NCBI GenBank assembly: GCA_900554495.1
Contig: USHR01000006.1
Coordinates: 1-23,405 of the forward strand
Source of the DNA: an uncultured Collinsella sp.
GTDB lineage: Bacteria; Actinomycetota; Coriobacteriia; Coriobacteriales; Coriobacteriaceae
Length of the DNA stretch: 23,405 bases
Reading direction: 5' to 3'
Positions 15,817 to 22,647 of the stretch are shown piece by piece. The translations under genes were made by a program, and so were the position numbers. The notes below the pieces were generated by a model that worked only from the letters and a program-made list of their open reading frames with translations, did not search any database and had not been told where the DNA came from. Every line of letters begins with the position of its first letter. Within the stretch, counting starts at the first letter, position 1.

Positions 15817-15897
15817 CGATACATACTGTCTGGCGAATCGTTTGTCAATGAATTCGGTGAACGGTAGTAAATACCGTTCAAGCGTATGTATGTATCG
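15817..15897 (+). promoter_or_regulatory. Nested inverted repeats: candidate operator or three-way-junction RNA
   Basis: Outer arms CGATACATAC (15817-15826) and GTATGTATCG (15888-15897) are fully complementary. Inside lie a 5-bp pair CGAAT (15834-15838) / ATTCG (15852-15856) and a perfect 9-bp hairpin TGAACGGTA (15858-15866) / TACCGTTCA (15872-15880) with the loop GTAAA. As RNA this would fold into a three-way junction. As DNA the 9-bp palindrome could be an operator: TTGTCA (15842-15847) and TAGTAA (15865-15870), spaced by 17, would put it over the -10 region. I cannot match it to a known riboswitch class. Confidence 0.45.
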
Positions 15898-15919
15898 GTC
15901 GCCGAGCGCGGCACCTCAG

Positions 15920-15947
15920 TTGGGTCCGTCGGTAGGTAAGGTATATA
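15920..15947 (+). promoter_or_regulatory. Possible promoter of the ABC importer operon
   Basis: TTGGGT (15920-15925) and TATATA (15942-15947) are separated by 16 bases. A start near 15954 would give a leader of about 60 bases containing the 15964-15987 hairpin. Confidence 0.35.
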
Positions 15948-15963
15948 TCGTCCGCAAGTTGCG

Positions 15964-15987
15964 CGGGGGCAAGTCTAGGTGCCCCCG
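15964..15987 (+). promoter_or_regulatory. GC-rich hairpin in the binding-protein leader
   Basis: CGGGGGCA (15964-15971) pairs with TGCCCCCG (15980-15987) around an 8-base loop, ending 29 bases before the start codon. No T-tract follows, so a role in mRNA stability or translation is more likely than termination. Confidence 0.5.
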
Positions 15988-16016
15988 GGTAAGATTCTCT
16001 ATTGATAGGAGAAGAC

Positions 16017-17630
16017 ATGGCCATCATCAACAAGGGTATGTCCAGGCGTTCGTTCCTCGGCCTCACCGGCAGCGTCGCTGCTGTCGCAGGGCTTGGTCTC
16101 ACCGGCTGCGGTGGCAGCTCCAACGACGAGGGGTCCGCTTCCGGTTCCGCCGATTCCGCCAACCGTGGCGGCGGTGTGATTACCGCTGGTTCCGCTTACG
16201 CTCCGTCCAGCTTCGATCCCGCCAGCACCGGCTCCGCTGTGGGCCTGGGTGCTAACTGGCACGTCGTCGAGGGTCTCTACGGCATCGATTACCACGACTA
16301 CAGCACCTTCAACGAGCTCGCCACCGACGATCCCAAGTCCGTGGACGACACTACCTTCGAGGTCACCATCCGCAAGGGCGCCAAGTTCTCCGATGGTACC
16401 GAGGTCACTGCTGACGACGTCGTCGCTTCCTACACCGCTTGCGCTGCTTCCGCTACCTATGCTCCGTTCTTCCAGCCCTTCGAGTCCATCGAGGCCAAGG
16501 ATGCCAGCACTGTAACGGTCAAGACCAAGGTCCCCAACTTCTCCCTGCTCAAGGATCGTCTGGCCATCATCCGTGTTACCCCGGCTACTCAGTCCGAGGA
16601 GGATCGCGCCAAGCAGCCGATCGGTTCCGGCCCCTGGATGTACGACTCTATCTCCGATACCGAGATCACCCTGGTTCCCAACCCCGAGTACAACGGTGAG
16701 TATGCTGCCGAGGATAAGAAGATCCAGTACAGCATCCTGACCGACCCCACCGCTCGCGTTACCGCCCAGCAGGAAGGCTCCACGCTCGTTATGGAGCTCG
16801 TCACCGCTGACGCCGTCGACCAGCTCGAGAGCGCTGGCTGCAAGATCGACAACGTCCAGGGCTTCGGCACCCGCTTCATCATGTTCAACGTCGCCAAGGA
16901 GCCTTGGAACAACGTCAAGGTCCGTCAGGCCGTCATGTACGCGCTCGACACCGAGAAGATGATCACCAACACCTTCGCCGGCCTTGCCACCGCTGCCAGC
17001 TGCTACCTGCCCAAGAGCTTCACCAACTATCATGAGGCTTCCACGGTGTACAAGACCGACGCCAAGAAGGCCAAGAAGCTCATCGAGGAGTCCGGCATCA
17101 CCCCGGGTGCCATCACCCTGCGCACCACCGACAACGAGCAGATTAAGGGCATGGCCGCCCAGGTCAAGAACGACCTCGACGCTCTCGGCTTCGAGGTGAC
17201 CATCCAGACCGATACCTCGCCGGCCACCTACGCTGCCATCGACGGCGGCGAGGCCTACGATATCCTCCTTGCCCCTGGCGATCCGTCCTGCTTCGGCGCT
17301 GACCCCGACCTGCTGCTCAACTGGTGGTACGGCGACAACGTCTGGATGCAGACCCGTTGCCCGTGGAAGGAGTCCGCTGAGTGGGAGAAGCTCCACGGTC
17401 TCATGGACGAGGCTCTTGCCGCCGAGGGCGACGAGCAGCAGAAGAAGTGGAACGAGTGCTTCGACATCATCGCCGACAACGCTGTTCTGTACCCCGTTGT
17501 CCACGTCAAGACCGTCTCCGCTTCCTGGGACGATCCGTCTACCGCGCCCAACGGCGAGGCCCTCGATGGCTTCAAGGGCATCGGCACGACGAGCATGTCC
17601 TTCAGGGGCGTCGCGACCGTCAAGGCCTAA
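16017..17630 (+). CDS. Family 5 extracellular solute-binding lipoprotein of a peptide-type ABC importer
   Basis: Captures the substrate outside the cell and delivers it to the permease pair encoded next. The 537-residue protein starts with a twin-arginine motif SRRSFLG (R10, R11), a hydrophobic stretch, and the lipobox LTGC with lipidated C31, followed by a Ser/Gly-rich linker. The mature part has SBP_bac_5 features: the TFEVTIRKGAKFSDGTEVTADDV segment, GSGPWMYDS, and VRQAVMYALD. Family 5 members bind oligopeptides, dipeptides, nickel or, in some actinobacteria, oligosaccharides; the ligand cannot be told. ATG 16017 has AGGAGA (16007-16012) at 4 bases; a TTG at 16002 is in frame but lies on the ribosome-binding site region. 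Codon use is strongly biased, suggesting abundant protein. Confidence 0.93.
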   Translation: MAIINKGMSRRSFLGLTGSVAAVAGLGLTGCGGSSNDEGSASGSADSANRGGGVITAGSAYAPSSFDPASTGSAVGLGANWHVVEGLYGIDYHDYSTFNELATDDPKSVDDTTFEVTIRKGAKFSDGTEVTADDVVASYTACAASATYAPFFQPFESIEAKDASTVTVKTKVPNFSLLKDRLAIIRVTPATQSEEDRAKQPIGSGPWMYDSISDTEITLVPNPEYNGEYAAEDKKIQYSILTDPTARVTAQQEGSTLVMELVTADAVDQLESAGCKIDNVQGFGTRFIMFNVAKEPWNNVKVRQAVMYALDTEKMITNTFAGLATAASCYLPKSFTNYHEASTVYKTDAKKAKKLIEESGITPGAITLRTTDNEQIKGMAAQVKNDLDALGFEVTIQTDTSPATYAAIDGGEAYDILLAPGDPSCFGADPDLLLNWWYGDNVWMQTRCPWKESAEWEKLHGLMDEALAAEGDEQQKKWNECFDIIADNAVLYPVVHVKTVSASWDDPSTAPNGEALDGFKGIGTTSMSFRGVATVKA

Positions 17631-17690
17631 GACTCGTTTGAGTCATATGTGGGGCGTCGGTCGTAAGGCAACGTCCTCATAGTTGAAACA

Positions 17691-17724
17691 AAGACCCGGG
17701 CGGCCTCGATGTCGCTCGGGTCTT
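17691..17724 (+). terminator. Intercistronic hairpin between binding protein and permease
   Basis: AAGACCCGGGCG (17691-17702) pairs with CGCTCGGGTCTT (17713-17724), a 12-bp stem with one G-U pair and a 10-base loop, 60 bases after the binding-protein stop. No T-tract follows. It may stabilise the upstream mRNA or end part of it, which would give more binding protein than permease, as is common in such operons. Confidence 0.55.
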
Positions 17725-17750
17725 GTAATGAGTATCCATACTCATATACC
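17723..17750 (+). promoter_or_regulatory. Possible internal promoter with a palindromic spacer
   Basis: TTGTAA (17723-17728) and TATACC (17745-17750) are separated by exactly 16 bases, and these 16 bases form the inverted repeat TGAGTA / TACTCA around TCCA (17729-17744). A regulator bound in the spacer could control the permease and ATPase genes separately from the binding protein. Confidence 0.3.
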
Positions 17751-17785
17751 AGTTGGTCCTACCGACAAAAGAAAGGGGAGAGAAC

Positions 17786-18742
17786 GTGAACAACTTTCTA
17801 CGTTTGATTGGAAGGCGTCTCGTGGCGCTGCCGATCATGGCATTGGGCGTCACCGTCCTGGTGTTCTTCCTTATGTCGTTCTCCAAGACCGACCCCGCCT
17901 ATACGGCGTTGGGTGACGGTGCCTCGCCCGAGGCGGTTGCCGAGTACCATGAGAAGTATGGTCTGGACGACCCCTGGCCCGTGCGCTACGTGCGCTACAT
18001 GGGCGATCTGATCCATGGTGACATGGGCACCTATGGTGCTGCTCGCAACTCCGTTGCCAAGCGCATCTCCACGGCCCTGCCCGTCACGATGCAGCTGACC
18101 TTCATCGGTCTTGCCATCGGCGCGGTCGTCTCGTTTTTGCTCGGCGTCATCGCGGCACTGTATCGCGATAAATGGCCGGACCAAGTGATCCGCGTCTTTT
18201 CCATCGCCGGCTTGGCAACCCCGTCGTTCTGGCTTGCCGTTCTGTTGATTCTGCTGTTCTCTTCCTACCTTAAGGTGCTCCCGGCATCCGGTGCTCTGCC
18301 TCACTTCACCACCAACCCGGCTGGCTATCTGGGACGTATGATCATGCCCGCTATCGCTCTGGCATTCCCGCTGACGGGCCAGATGACTCGTATCGTGCGT
18401 ACCGCCATGGTTGAGGAGCTCGACAAGGACTACGTCCGCATGGCCCGTGGCGCCGGCGTTCCCGAGAAGGTCGTCGTCGGCATCAACGTTTTGCGCAACG
18501 CGCTGATCACCCCGGTCACCACCCTCGGTCTTAAGATCGGTTACCTTATGGGCGGCGCCGTCGTCATCGAGGTCATCTTCAACCTCCCCGGCATGGGTAC
18601 TGCGATTCTGCAGGGCGTTCAGGGCAACGAGGCGAACCTGGTTCAGGGCGTCGTCATCGTCGTTGCTCTTGCCTTCATCATCATCAACATCGTGGTTGAC
18701 ATGCTCTACCTGCTCATCAACCCGCGCATCAGGACGGTGTAG
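17786..18742 (+). CDS. DppB/OppB-type ABC permease
   Basis: One of two inner-membrane subunits that form the transport channel. The 318-residue protein has the N-terminal RLIGRRLVALPIMALGVTVLVFFLM helix, an extracytoplasmic region rich in charged residues (about 35-85), five more hydrophobic segments, and the cytoplasmic EAA loop EELDKDYVRMARGAGVPEK (from about 210) that docks on the ATPases. It ends INPRIRTV, typical of DppB. GTG 17786 is chosen because AAAGGGGAG (17772-17780) lies 5 bases before it; an in-frame TTG at 17753 has no such site. The next gene starts 3 bases after the stop. Confidence 0.93.
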   Translation: MNNFLRLIGRRLVALPIMALGVTVLVFFLMSFSKTDPAYTALGDGASPEAVAEYHEKYGLDDPWPVRYVRYMGDLIHGDMGTYGAARNSVAKRISTALPVTMQLTFIGLAIGAVVSFLLGVIAALYRDKWPDQVIRVFSIAGLATPSFWLAVLLILLFSSYLKVLPASGALPHFTTNPAGYLGRMIMPAIALAFPLTGQMTRIVRTAMVEELDKDYVRMARGAGVPEKVVVGINVLRNALITPVTTLGLKIGYLMGGAVVIEVIFNLPGMGTAILQGVQGNEANLVQGVVIVVALAFIIINIVVDMLYLLINPRIRTV

Positions 18743-18745
18743 ATT

Positions 18746-20761
18746 ATGGTAAAGATTCGAGAGAAGCAAACCGAGCAGCTCGAGAAGGCTGCCTCCAAGG
18801 GGCTCAAGCTCGGTGGCTGGAAGAAGATGACGCTGTCTTCTAAGATTGCCGCCGTCGTGCTGGTGTTGGTCGCCCTGACCGCGATTCTGGCGCCCCTTCT
18901 TGCCCCCTATAGCCCGGTCGAGATTTTCACTGCTCGCCAGGCTCCCGGCAATGGATTTATCTTCGGTACCGACGATAAGGGCCGCGACATCCTGTCGCGT
19001 ATGCTTTACGGTGGCCGTTACTCGCTGATCATCGGCTTCGGTGCTACTGCCATGGCTCTGGTCTGCGGCTCGGTCGTGGGCGCCCTCGCGGCGGTTTCGC
19101 GCAAGTCCGTTTCCGAGGCGATCATGCGCATCCTGGACATCATCATGTCCATCCCGGGCATCGCCCTCGCTGCCGTCTTCGTCTCCATCCTGGGCAATTC
19201 CGTGCCGTCGATCATCTTCGCCATTGGCTTTATGTACACTCCGCAGATTGCCCGTATCGTGCGCGCCAACATTGTGTCCGAGTACGGCGAGGACTATGTC
19301 CGCGCGGTCATCGTTTCCGGCGCCAAGGCTCCGTGGATTTTGATCAAGCATGTTCTGCGTAACTGCATCGCCCCGATCATGGTCTTCACCGTTACCCTGG
19401 TCGCCGACGCCATCATCTTCGAGGCCTCGCTGACCTTTATCGGCGCTGGTATCCAGGAGCCCACCGCTACCTGGGGCAACATCCTCGCCGACGCCCGCGG
19501 TGGCGTGCTCGCTGGCCGTTGGTGGCAGGCGCTGTTCCCGGGTCTGGCTATCATGATCACCTGCCTGGCGCTCAACATCCTCTCCGAGGGCATTACCGAC
19601 GCCATGGCCGCTGCTCCCTCCGCCGCCCTGGATCCGACCGATTCCTCCAAGCGCCGCGAGGCCGACCTGCTGGTCTCCGACCCTGTTCGCGCTTACAAGG
19701 AGCAGGCTCAGTCCCTGTCCGCCCGTCTTGGCGCCCTGCGCGATGTCGAACTCAAGCGTAACGACCGCCATGTGCCCGATGAGTCCGTTGAGCCGATCCT
19801 TTCGGTCCGTGATTTCTGCATCCAGTTTGAGCACCACGGTGATATCAACGTCGTCGATCATGTCAACTTTGATGTCCGTCCTGGCCAGACCATGGGCCTG
19901 GTCGGTGAGTCCGGCTGCGGTAAGTCCATCACCACGCTGGCCATCATGGGCCTGACCGACGATGACGAGCATCTTTCCGGTGAGGTTCTCTGGGAGGGCC
20001 GCGACCTGCTCAAGATGAGCAAGAAGGAGTGGTTCGGCCTGCGCGGTACCGATATCGCCATGGTCTATCAGGACGCCCTGTCCTCGCTCAACCCCTCCAT
20101 GCTCATTTCCGCCCAGATGAAGCAGCTCACCAAGCGCGGCGGTACCCGTAGCGCCGAGGAGCTCCTGGAGCTCGTGGGCCTCGACCCCAAGCGTACGCTC
20201 GAGAGCTATCCGCATGAGCTTTCCGGTGGTCAGCGTCAGCGCGTTCTGATCGCTATGGCCCTTACCCGCGACCCCAAACTGGTCATCTGCGACGAGCCCA
20301 CGACCGCTCTGGACGTTACCGTCCAGAAGCAGGTCATCAAGCTGCTTAACGATCTTCAGGCCAAGCTCGGCTTTGCCATGATCTTCGTTTCGCACGACCT
20401 GGCACTGGTCGCCGAGGTCGCTCATAACATCACGGTTATGTACGCCGGCCAGGTTATCGAGCAGGCGCCTACCAAGGAGCTGCTCACCAACCCGATTCAC
20501 GAGTACACCCGCGGCCTTCTGGGTTCCGTCCTGTCCATCGAGAGCGGTTCGGGCCGCCTGCACCAGGTGCCCGGCGCCGTTCCGAGCCCGCGCGATTTCC
20601 CCAAGGGCGATCGCTTCGCACCCCGCTCGAGCCATCCGCGCATTGGCCTGGACACCCGTCCGGTCTTCAAGCGCGTGCCCGGCACCGAGCACTTCTATTC
20701 CGAGCTCCCCGACGAGGTGCTCAAGGCAAATGGTTTGACCCCTCACGCGGAGGTGATGTAG
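18746..20761 (+). CDS. Fused DppC-type permease and DppD-type ATPase
   Basis: A single 671-residue protein joins two subunits that are usually separate. Residues 1-290 form the second permease: an N-terminal helix (about 34-54), FGTDDKGRDILSRMLYGGR (73-91), further helices, and an EAA loop EDYVRAVIVSGAKAP (182-196). A charged linker of about 55 residues (295-350) follows. The ATPase shows Walker A GESGCGKS (387-394), signature LSGGQRQR (492-499) and Walker B LVICDEP (512-518). A C-terminal oligopeptide-transporter extension follows, but its usual cysteines are replaced (GDRFAPRSSH), so no Fe-S cluster is expected there. ATG 18746 lies 3 bases after the DppB stop. Reading frame and codon use are continuous across the joint. 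Confidence 0.92.
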   Translation: MVKIREKQTEQLEKAASKGLKLGGWKKMTLSSKIAAVVLVLVALTAILAPLLAPYSPVEIFTARQAPGNGFIFGTDDKGRDILSRMLYGGRYSLIIGFGATAMALVCGSVVGALAAVSRKSVSEAIMRILDIIMSIPGIALAAVFVSILGNSVPSIIFAIGFMYTPQIARIVRANIVSEYGEDYVRAVIVSGAKAPWILIKHVLRNCIAPIMVFTVTLVADAIIFEASLTFIGAGIQEPTATWGNILADARGGVLAGRWWQALFPGLAIMITCLALNILSEGITDAMAAAPSAALDPTDSSKRREADLLVSDPVRAYKEQAQSLSARLGALRDVELKRNDRHVPDESVEPILSVRDFCIQFEHHGDINVVDHVNFDVRPGQTMGLVGESGCGKSITTLAIMGLTDDDEHLSGEVLWEGRDLLKMSKKEWFGLRGTDIAMVYQDALSSLNPSMLISAQMKQLTKRGGTRSAEELLELVGLDPKRTLESYPHELSGGQRQRVLIAMALTRDPKLVICDEPTTALDVTVQKQVIKLLNDLQAKLGFAMIFVSHDLALVAEVAHNITVMYAGQVIEQAPTKELLTNPIHEYTRGLLGSVLSIESGSGRLHQVPGAVPSPRDFPKGDRFAPRSSHPRIGLDTRPVFKRVPGTEHFYSELPDEVLKANGLTPHAEVM

Positions 20762-21589
20762 ATGAGCGAGACCGCAGTCAACGGCGTCGAGCCGATCATC
20801 TTCCTTGATGACGTCCACGTCACCTTTAGGACCCGTACCGGCTCGATTCTGCACCCCAACCTGGTTCACGCCGTCCAGGGTGTAACGATTAAGCTCATGC
20901 CCGGACAGACCATCGGCATCGTCGGCGAGTCCGGTTGCGGAAAGTCCACCACCGCCAACGTCATGTGCGGCCTGCAGGCCCCCACGAGCGGCAAGGTCTA
21001 CTTTAAGGGCAAGGACGTTACCAAGCGTACCGCCGAGGACCGTCGCCACATGGGTCGCGTCATCTCGGTCGTGTTCCAGAACCCGGCCACGGCGCTCAAT
21101 CCCCGCATGGTCGTTCGCGAGCAACTGCTCGACCCCATGCGCGTCCACAACCTGGGTACCGAGGCCGAGCAGGAGAAGCGCGTCAAGGAGCTCTTGGAGC
21201 TCACCGGTCTGCCCAGCTCCGCCGCCGAGGTTCTTCCCGGCCAGCTTTCGGGCGGCCAGCGCCAGCGCGTCGCAATTGCGCGCGCCCTGTCGCTGAACCC
21301 CGATGCCATCATCGCCGACGAGCCCACCTCGGCTCTGGACGTTTCGGTCCGCGCGCAGATTCTGAACCTGCTGACCGACCTTAAGAAGGAGCTCGGCCTG
21401 GCCATGGTGTTCATCAGCCATGACATCCAGACGGTCCGCTATATCTCTGACGACATCATCGTTATGAATGGCGGCAAGATCGTCGAGCAGGGCGAGGCCA
21501 AGCAGGTCTTCCAGCACCCTCAGGACCCCTACACCAAGATGCTGCTCGGCGCTGCGCCGTCGCTGCTGCATCCCAAGCTCGGCGAGTAG
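20762..21589 (+). CDS. DppF/OppF-type ABC ATPase
   Basis: Second ATPase of the importer, forming a heterodimer with the ATPase half of the fused protein to drive transport. The 275-residue protein has Walker A GESGCGKS (55-62), Q-loop VFQNP (about 104-108), signature LSGGQRQR (162-169), Walker B AIIADEP (182-188) and the switch histidine in ISHD. It stops just after the ATPase core and lacks the C-terminal extension common in this family. The ATG directly follows the stop of the preceding gene (TAGATG), and GGAGGTGA (20749-20756), a near-perfect ribosome-binding site, lies 5 bases upstream. It is the last gene of the importer. Confidence 0.94.
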   Translation: MSETAVNGVEPIIFLDDVHVTFRTRTGSILHPNLVHAVQGVTIKLMPGQTIGIVGESGCGKSTTANVMCGLQAPTSGKVYFKGKDVTKRTAEDRRHMGRVISVVFQNPATALNPRMVVREQLLDPMRVHNLGTEAEQEKRVKELLELTGLPSSAAEVLPGQLSGGQRQRVAIARALSLNPDAIIADEPTSALDVSVRAQILNLLTDLKKELGLAMVFISHDIQTVRYISDDIIVMNGGKIVEQGEAKQVFQHPQDPYTKMLLGAAPSLLHPKLGE

Positions 21590-21605
21590 CCTCGCTTTCC
21601 CTCCC

Positions 21606-21633
21606 GTGCGCCCGGTTCCCTTGCCGGGCGCAC
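21606..21633 (+). terminator. Hairpin after the importer operon
   Basis: GTGCGCCCGG (21606-21615) pairs perfectly with CCGGGCGCAC (21624-21633) around an 8-base loop, 17 bases after the ATPase stop. No T-tract follows, so read-through into the esterase genes is possible. Confidence 0.6.
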
Positions 21634-21669
21634 CTCCGTTGCGATTTCGAAAGGTTGGGTTCACGAGCC

Positions 21670-22647
21670 ATGCCAAGTGCTCAGGAGCTACAACAGCAAT
21701 TTGGTGAATATCGAGGCGCTATGCCCCGTCCATCGGATTTCGATCTCTTTTGGAAGGACCGCATGGCCGAGGCCGACGCCGTCGAGCTCGACTATGCGAT
21801 TGAGGCGGCTTCGGTTGCGGATTCCGCGACCTGTCGGTTTTTCGACCTCTGGTATACCGGCATGTGCGGTGCACGCCTGCATGCCAAGTATCTCCAGCCG
21901 GTTTCGGACGAGCCCGTGCCGCTGGTGCTACAGTTCCACGGCTATCCGGGTGCAAGCCGCAGCTGGTTCGAGCAGGCGTCGTTTGCGGGCATGGGCATGG
22001 CACTCATCGCTCTCGATTGTCCTGGCCAGGGTGGCCCCTCCGAGGATATTGGTGGATTTGAAGGCACGACGGTTGCTGGGCATATCGTCGCCGGTATCGA
22101 CGGCGACCCGGCCAATCTTTACTATGTCCGCTTGCACCAGGATATCCGCATTCTGTGCCGTATTGTTCGCGAGCTCGAGGGCATCGATCTTTCCCGCGTA
22201 TTTGTGAACGGCGCATCGCAGGGCGGCGGTTTGGGCATTGCGACCTGCGCGCTTAATAGTGAGCTTATCAATCGCGCTGCCATCCTCTATCCCTTCCTGT
22301 CGGATTTCCGCCTTGTTTGGGATCTGGATGCCGACGATATCGCTTATGAAGGCCTGCGTTATTGGTCGCGTTGGTTTGACGAGGACTCGACTCGTATTGA
22401 GGAGGCCTATGCCAAACTGGCGTACTTCGATTCCAAGAACTTTGCCCCCATGGTCAAATGCCCCGTGCTGTTTGGCACGGGCACAGCCGATATCGTCTGT
22501 CCGCCGGCGACGCAGTTTGCGGTCTACAACAATCTGGCCTGTGAGAAGCGACGCGAGTTCTTTGAGGGCTTTGGCCACGAGGAGATTCAGGACTTTGACG
22601 ATCTGATCATTCCGTTTTTCTGCGAGGGAGGGGAGGCTCATGTCTAA
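21670..22647 (+). CDS. Acetyl-xylan-esterase-family (CE7) hydrolase
   Basis: Alpha/beta-hydrolase of the acetyl xylan esterase/cephalosporin C deacetylase group, which removes acetyl groups from small sugars or related compounds, usually in the cytoplasm. The 325-residue protein starts with the family segment RPSDFDLFWKD (20-30). It has the oxyanion-side HGYPG (90-94) and the GQGG turn (119-122). The nucleophile elbow is GASQGG (S183), with the acid D274 in GTGTADIV and the histidine H303 in GFGHEE. Length is typical (about 320). No signal peptide is seen. ATG 21670 lacks a good ribosome-binding site; TTG 21655 is an alternative. It follows the importer after a hairpin and overlaps the next gene by 8 bases. 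Confidence 0.88.
   Translation: MPSAQELQQQFGEYRGAMPRPSDFDLFWKDRMAEADAVELDYAIEAASVADSATCRFFDLWYTGMCGARLHAKYLQPVSDEPVPLVLQFHGYPGASRSWFEQASFAGMGMALIALDCPGQGGPSEDIGGFEGTTVAGHIVAGIDGDPANLYYVRLHQDIRILCRIVRELEGIDLSRVFVNGASQGGGLGIATCALNSELINRAAILYPFLSDFRLVWDLDADDIAYEGLRYWSRWFDEDSTRIEEAYAKLAYFDSKNFAPMVKCPVLFGTGTADIVCPPATQFAVYNNLACEKRREFFEGFGHEEIQDFDDLIIPFFCEGGEAHV

Larger units (their letters stand above)
15652..16016 (+). other. 365-base gene-free leader of the ABC importer operon
   Basis: I see no supportable gene here. The region holds several inverted repeats (described separately), an AAACGTTT palindrome, promoter-like elements and the ribosome-binding site AGGAGA (16007-16012) of the binding-protein gene. 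No clear T-tract terminator for uvrC is visible; the first 100 bases are AT-rich and unlike the flanking genes. Confidence 0.6.

Noticed and set aside
15834..15846. LexA box in the importer leader (CGAATCGTTTG)
   Set aside because: It does not fit the CGAAC-N4-GTTCG spacing.
15999..17504. Minus-strand open frame of 501 codons opposite the binding-protein gene
   Set aside because: Same reason: a shadow of codon bias, rich in Gly, Val and Leu, without domain signatures.
17798..21676. Minus-strand open frame of 1292 codons opposite the importer genes
   Set aside because: It is the reverse shadow of three well-recognised genes. The strong codon bias on the plus strand removes stops on the other strand; the translation is low-complexity (many Gly, Asp, His) with no known motif and no good ribosome-binding site.
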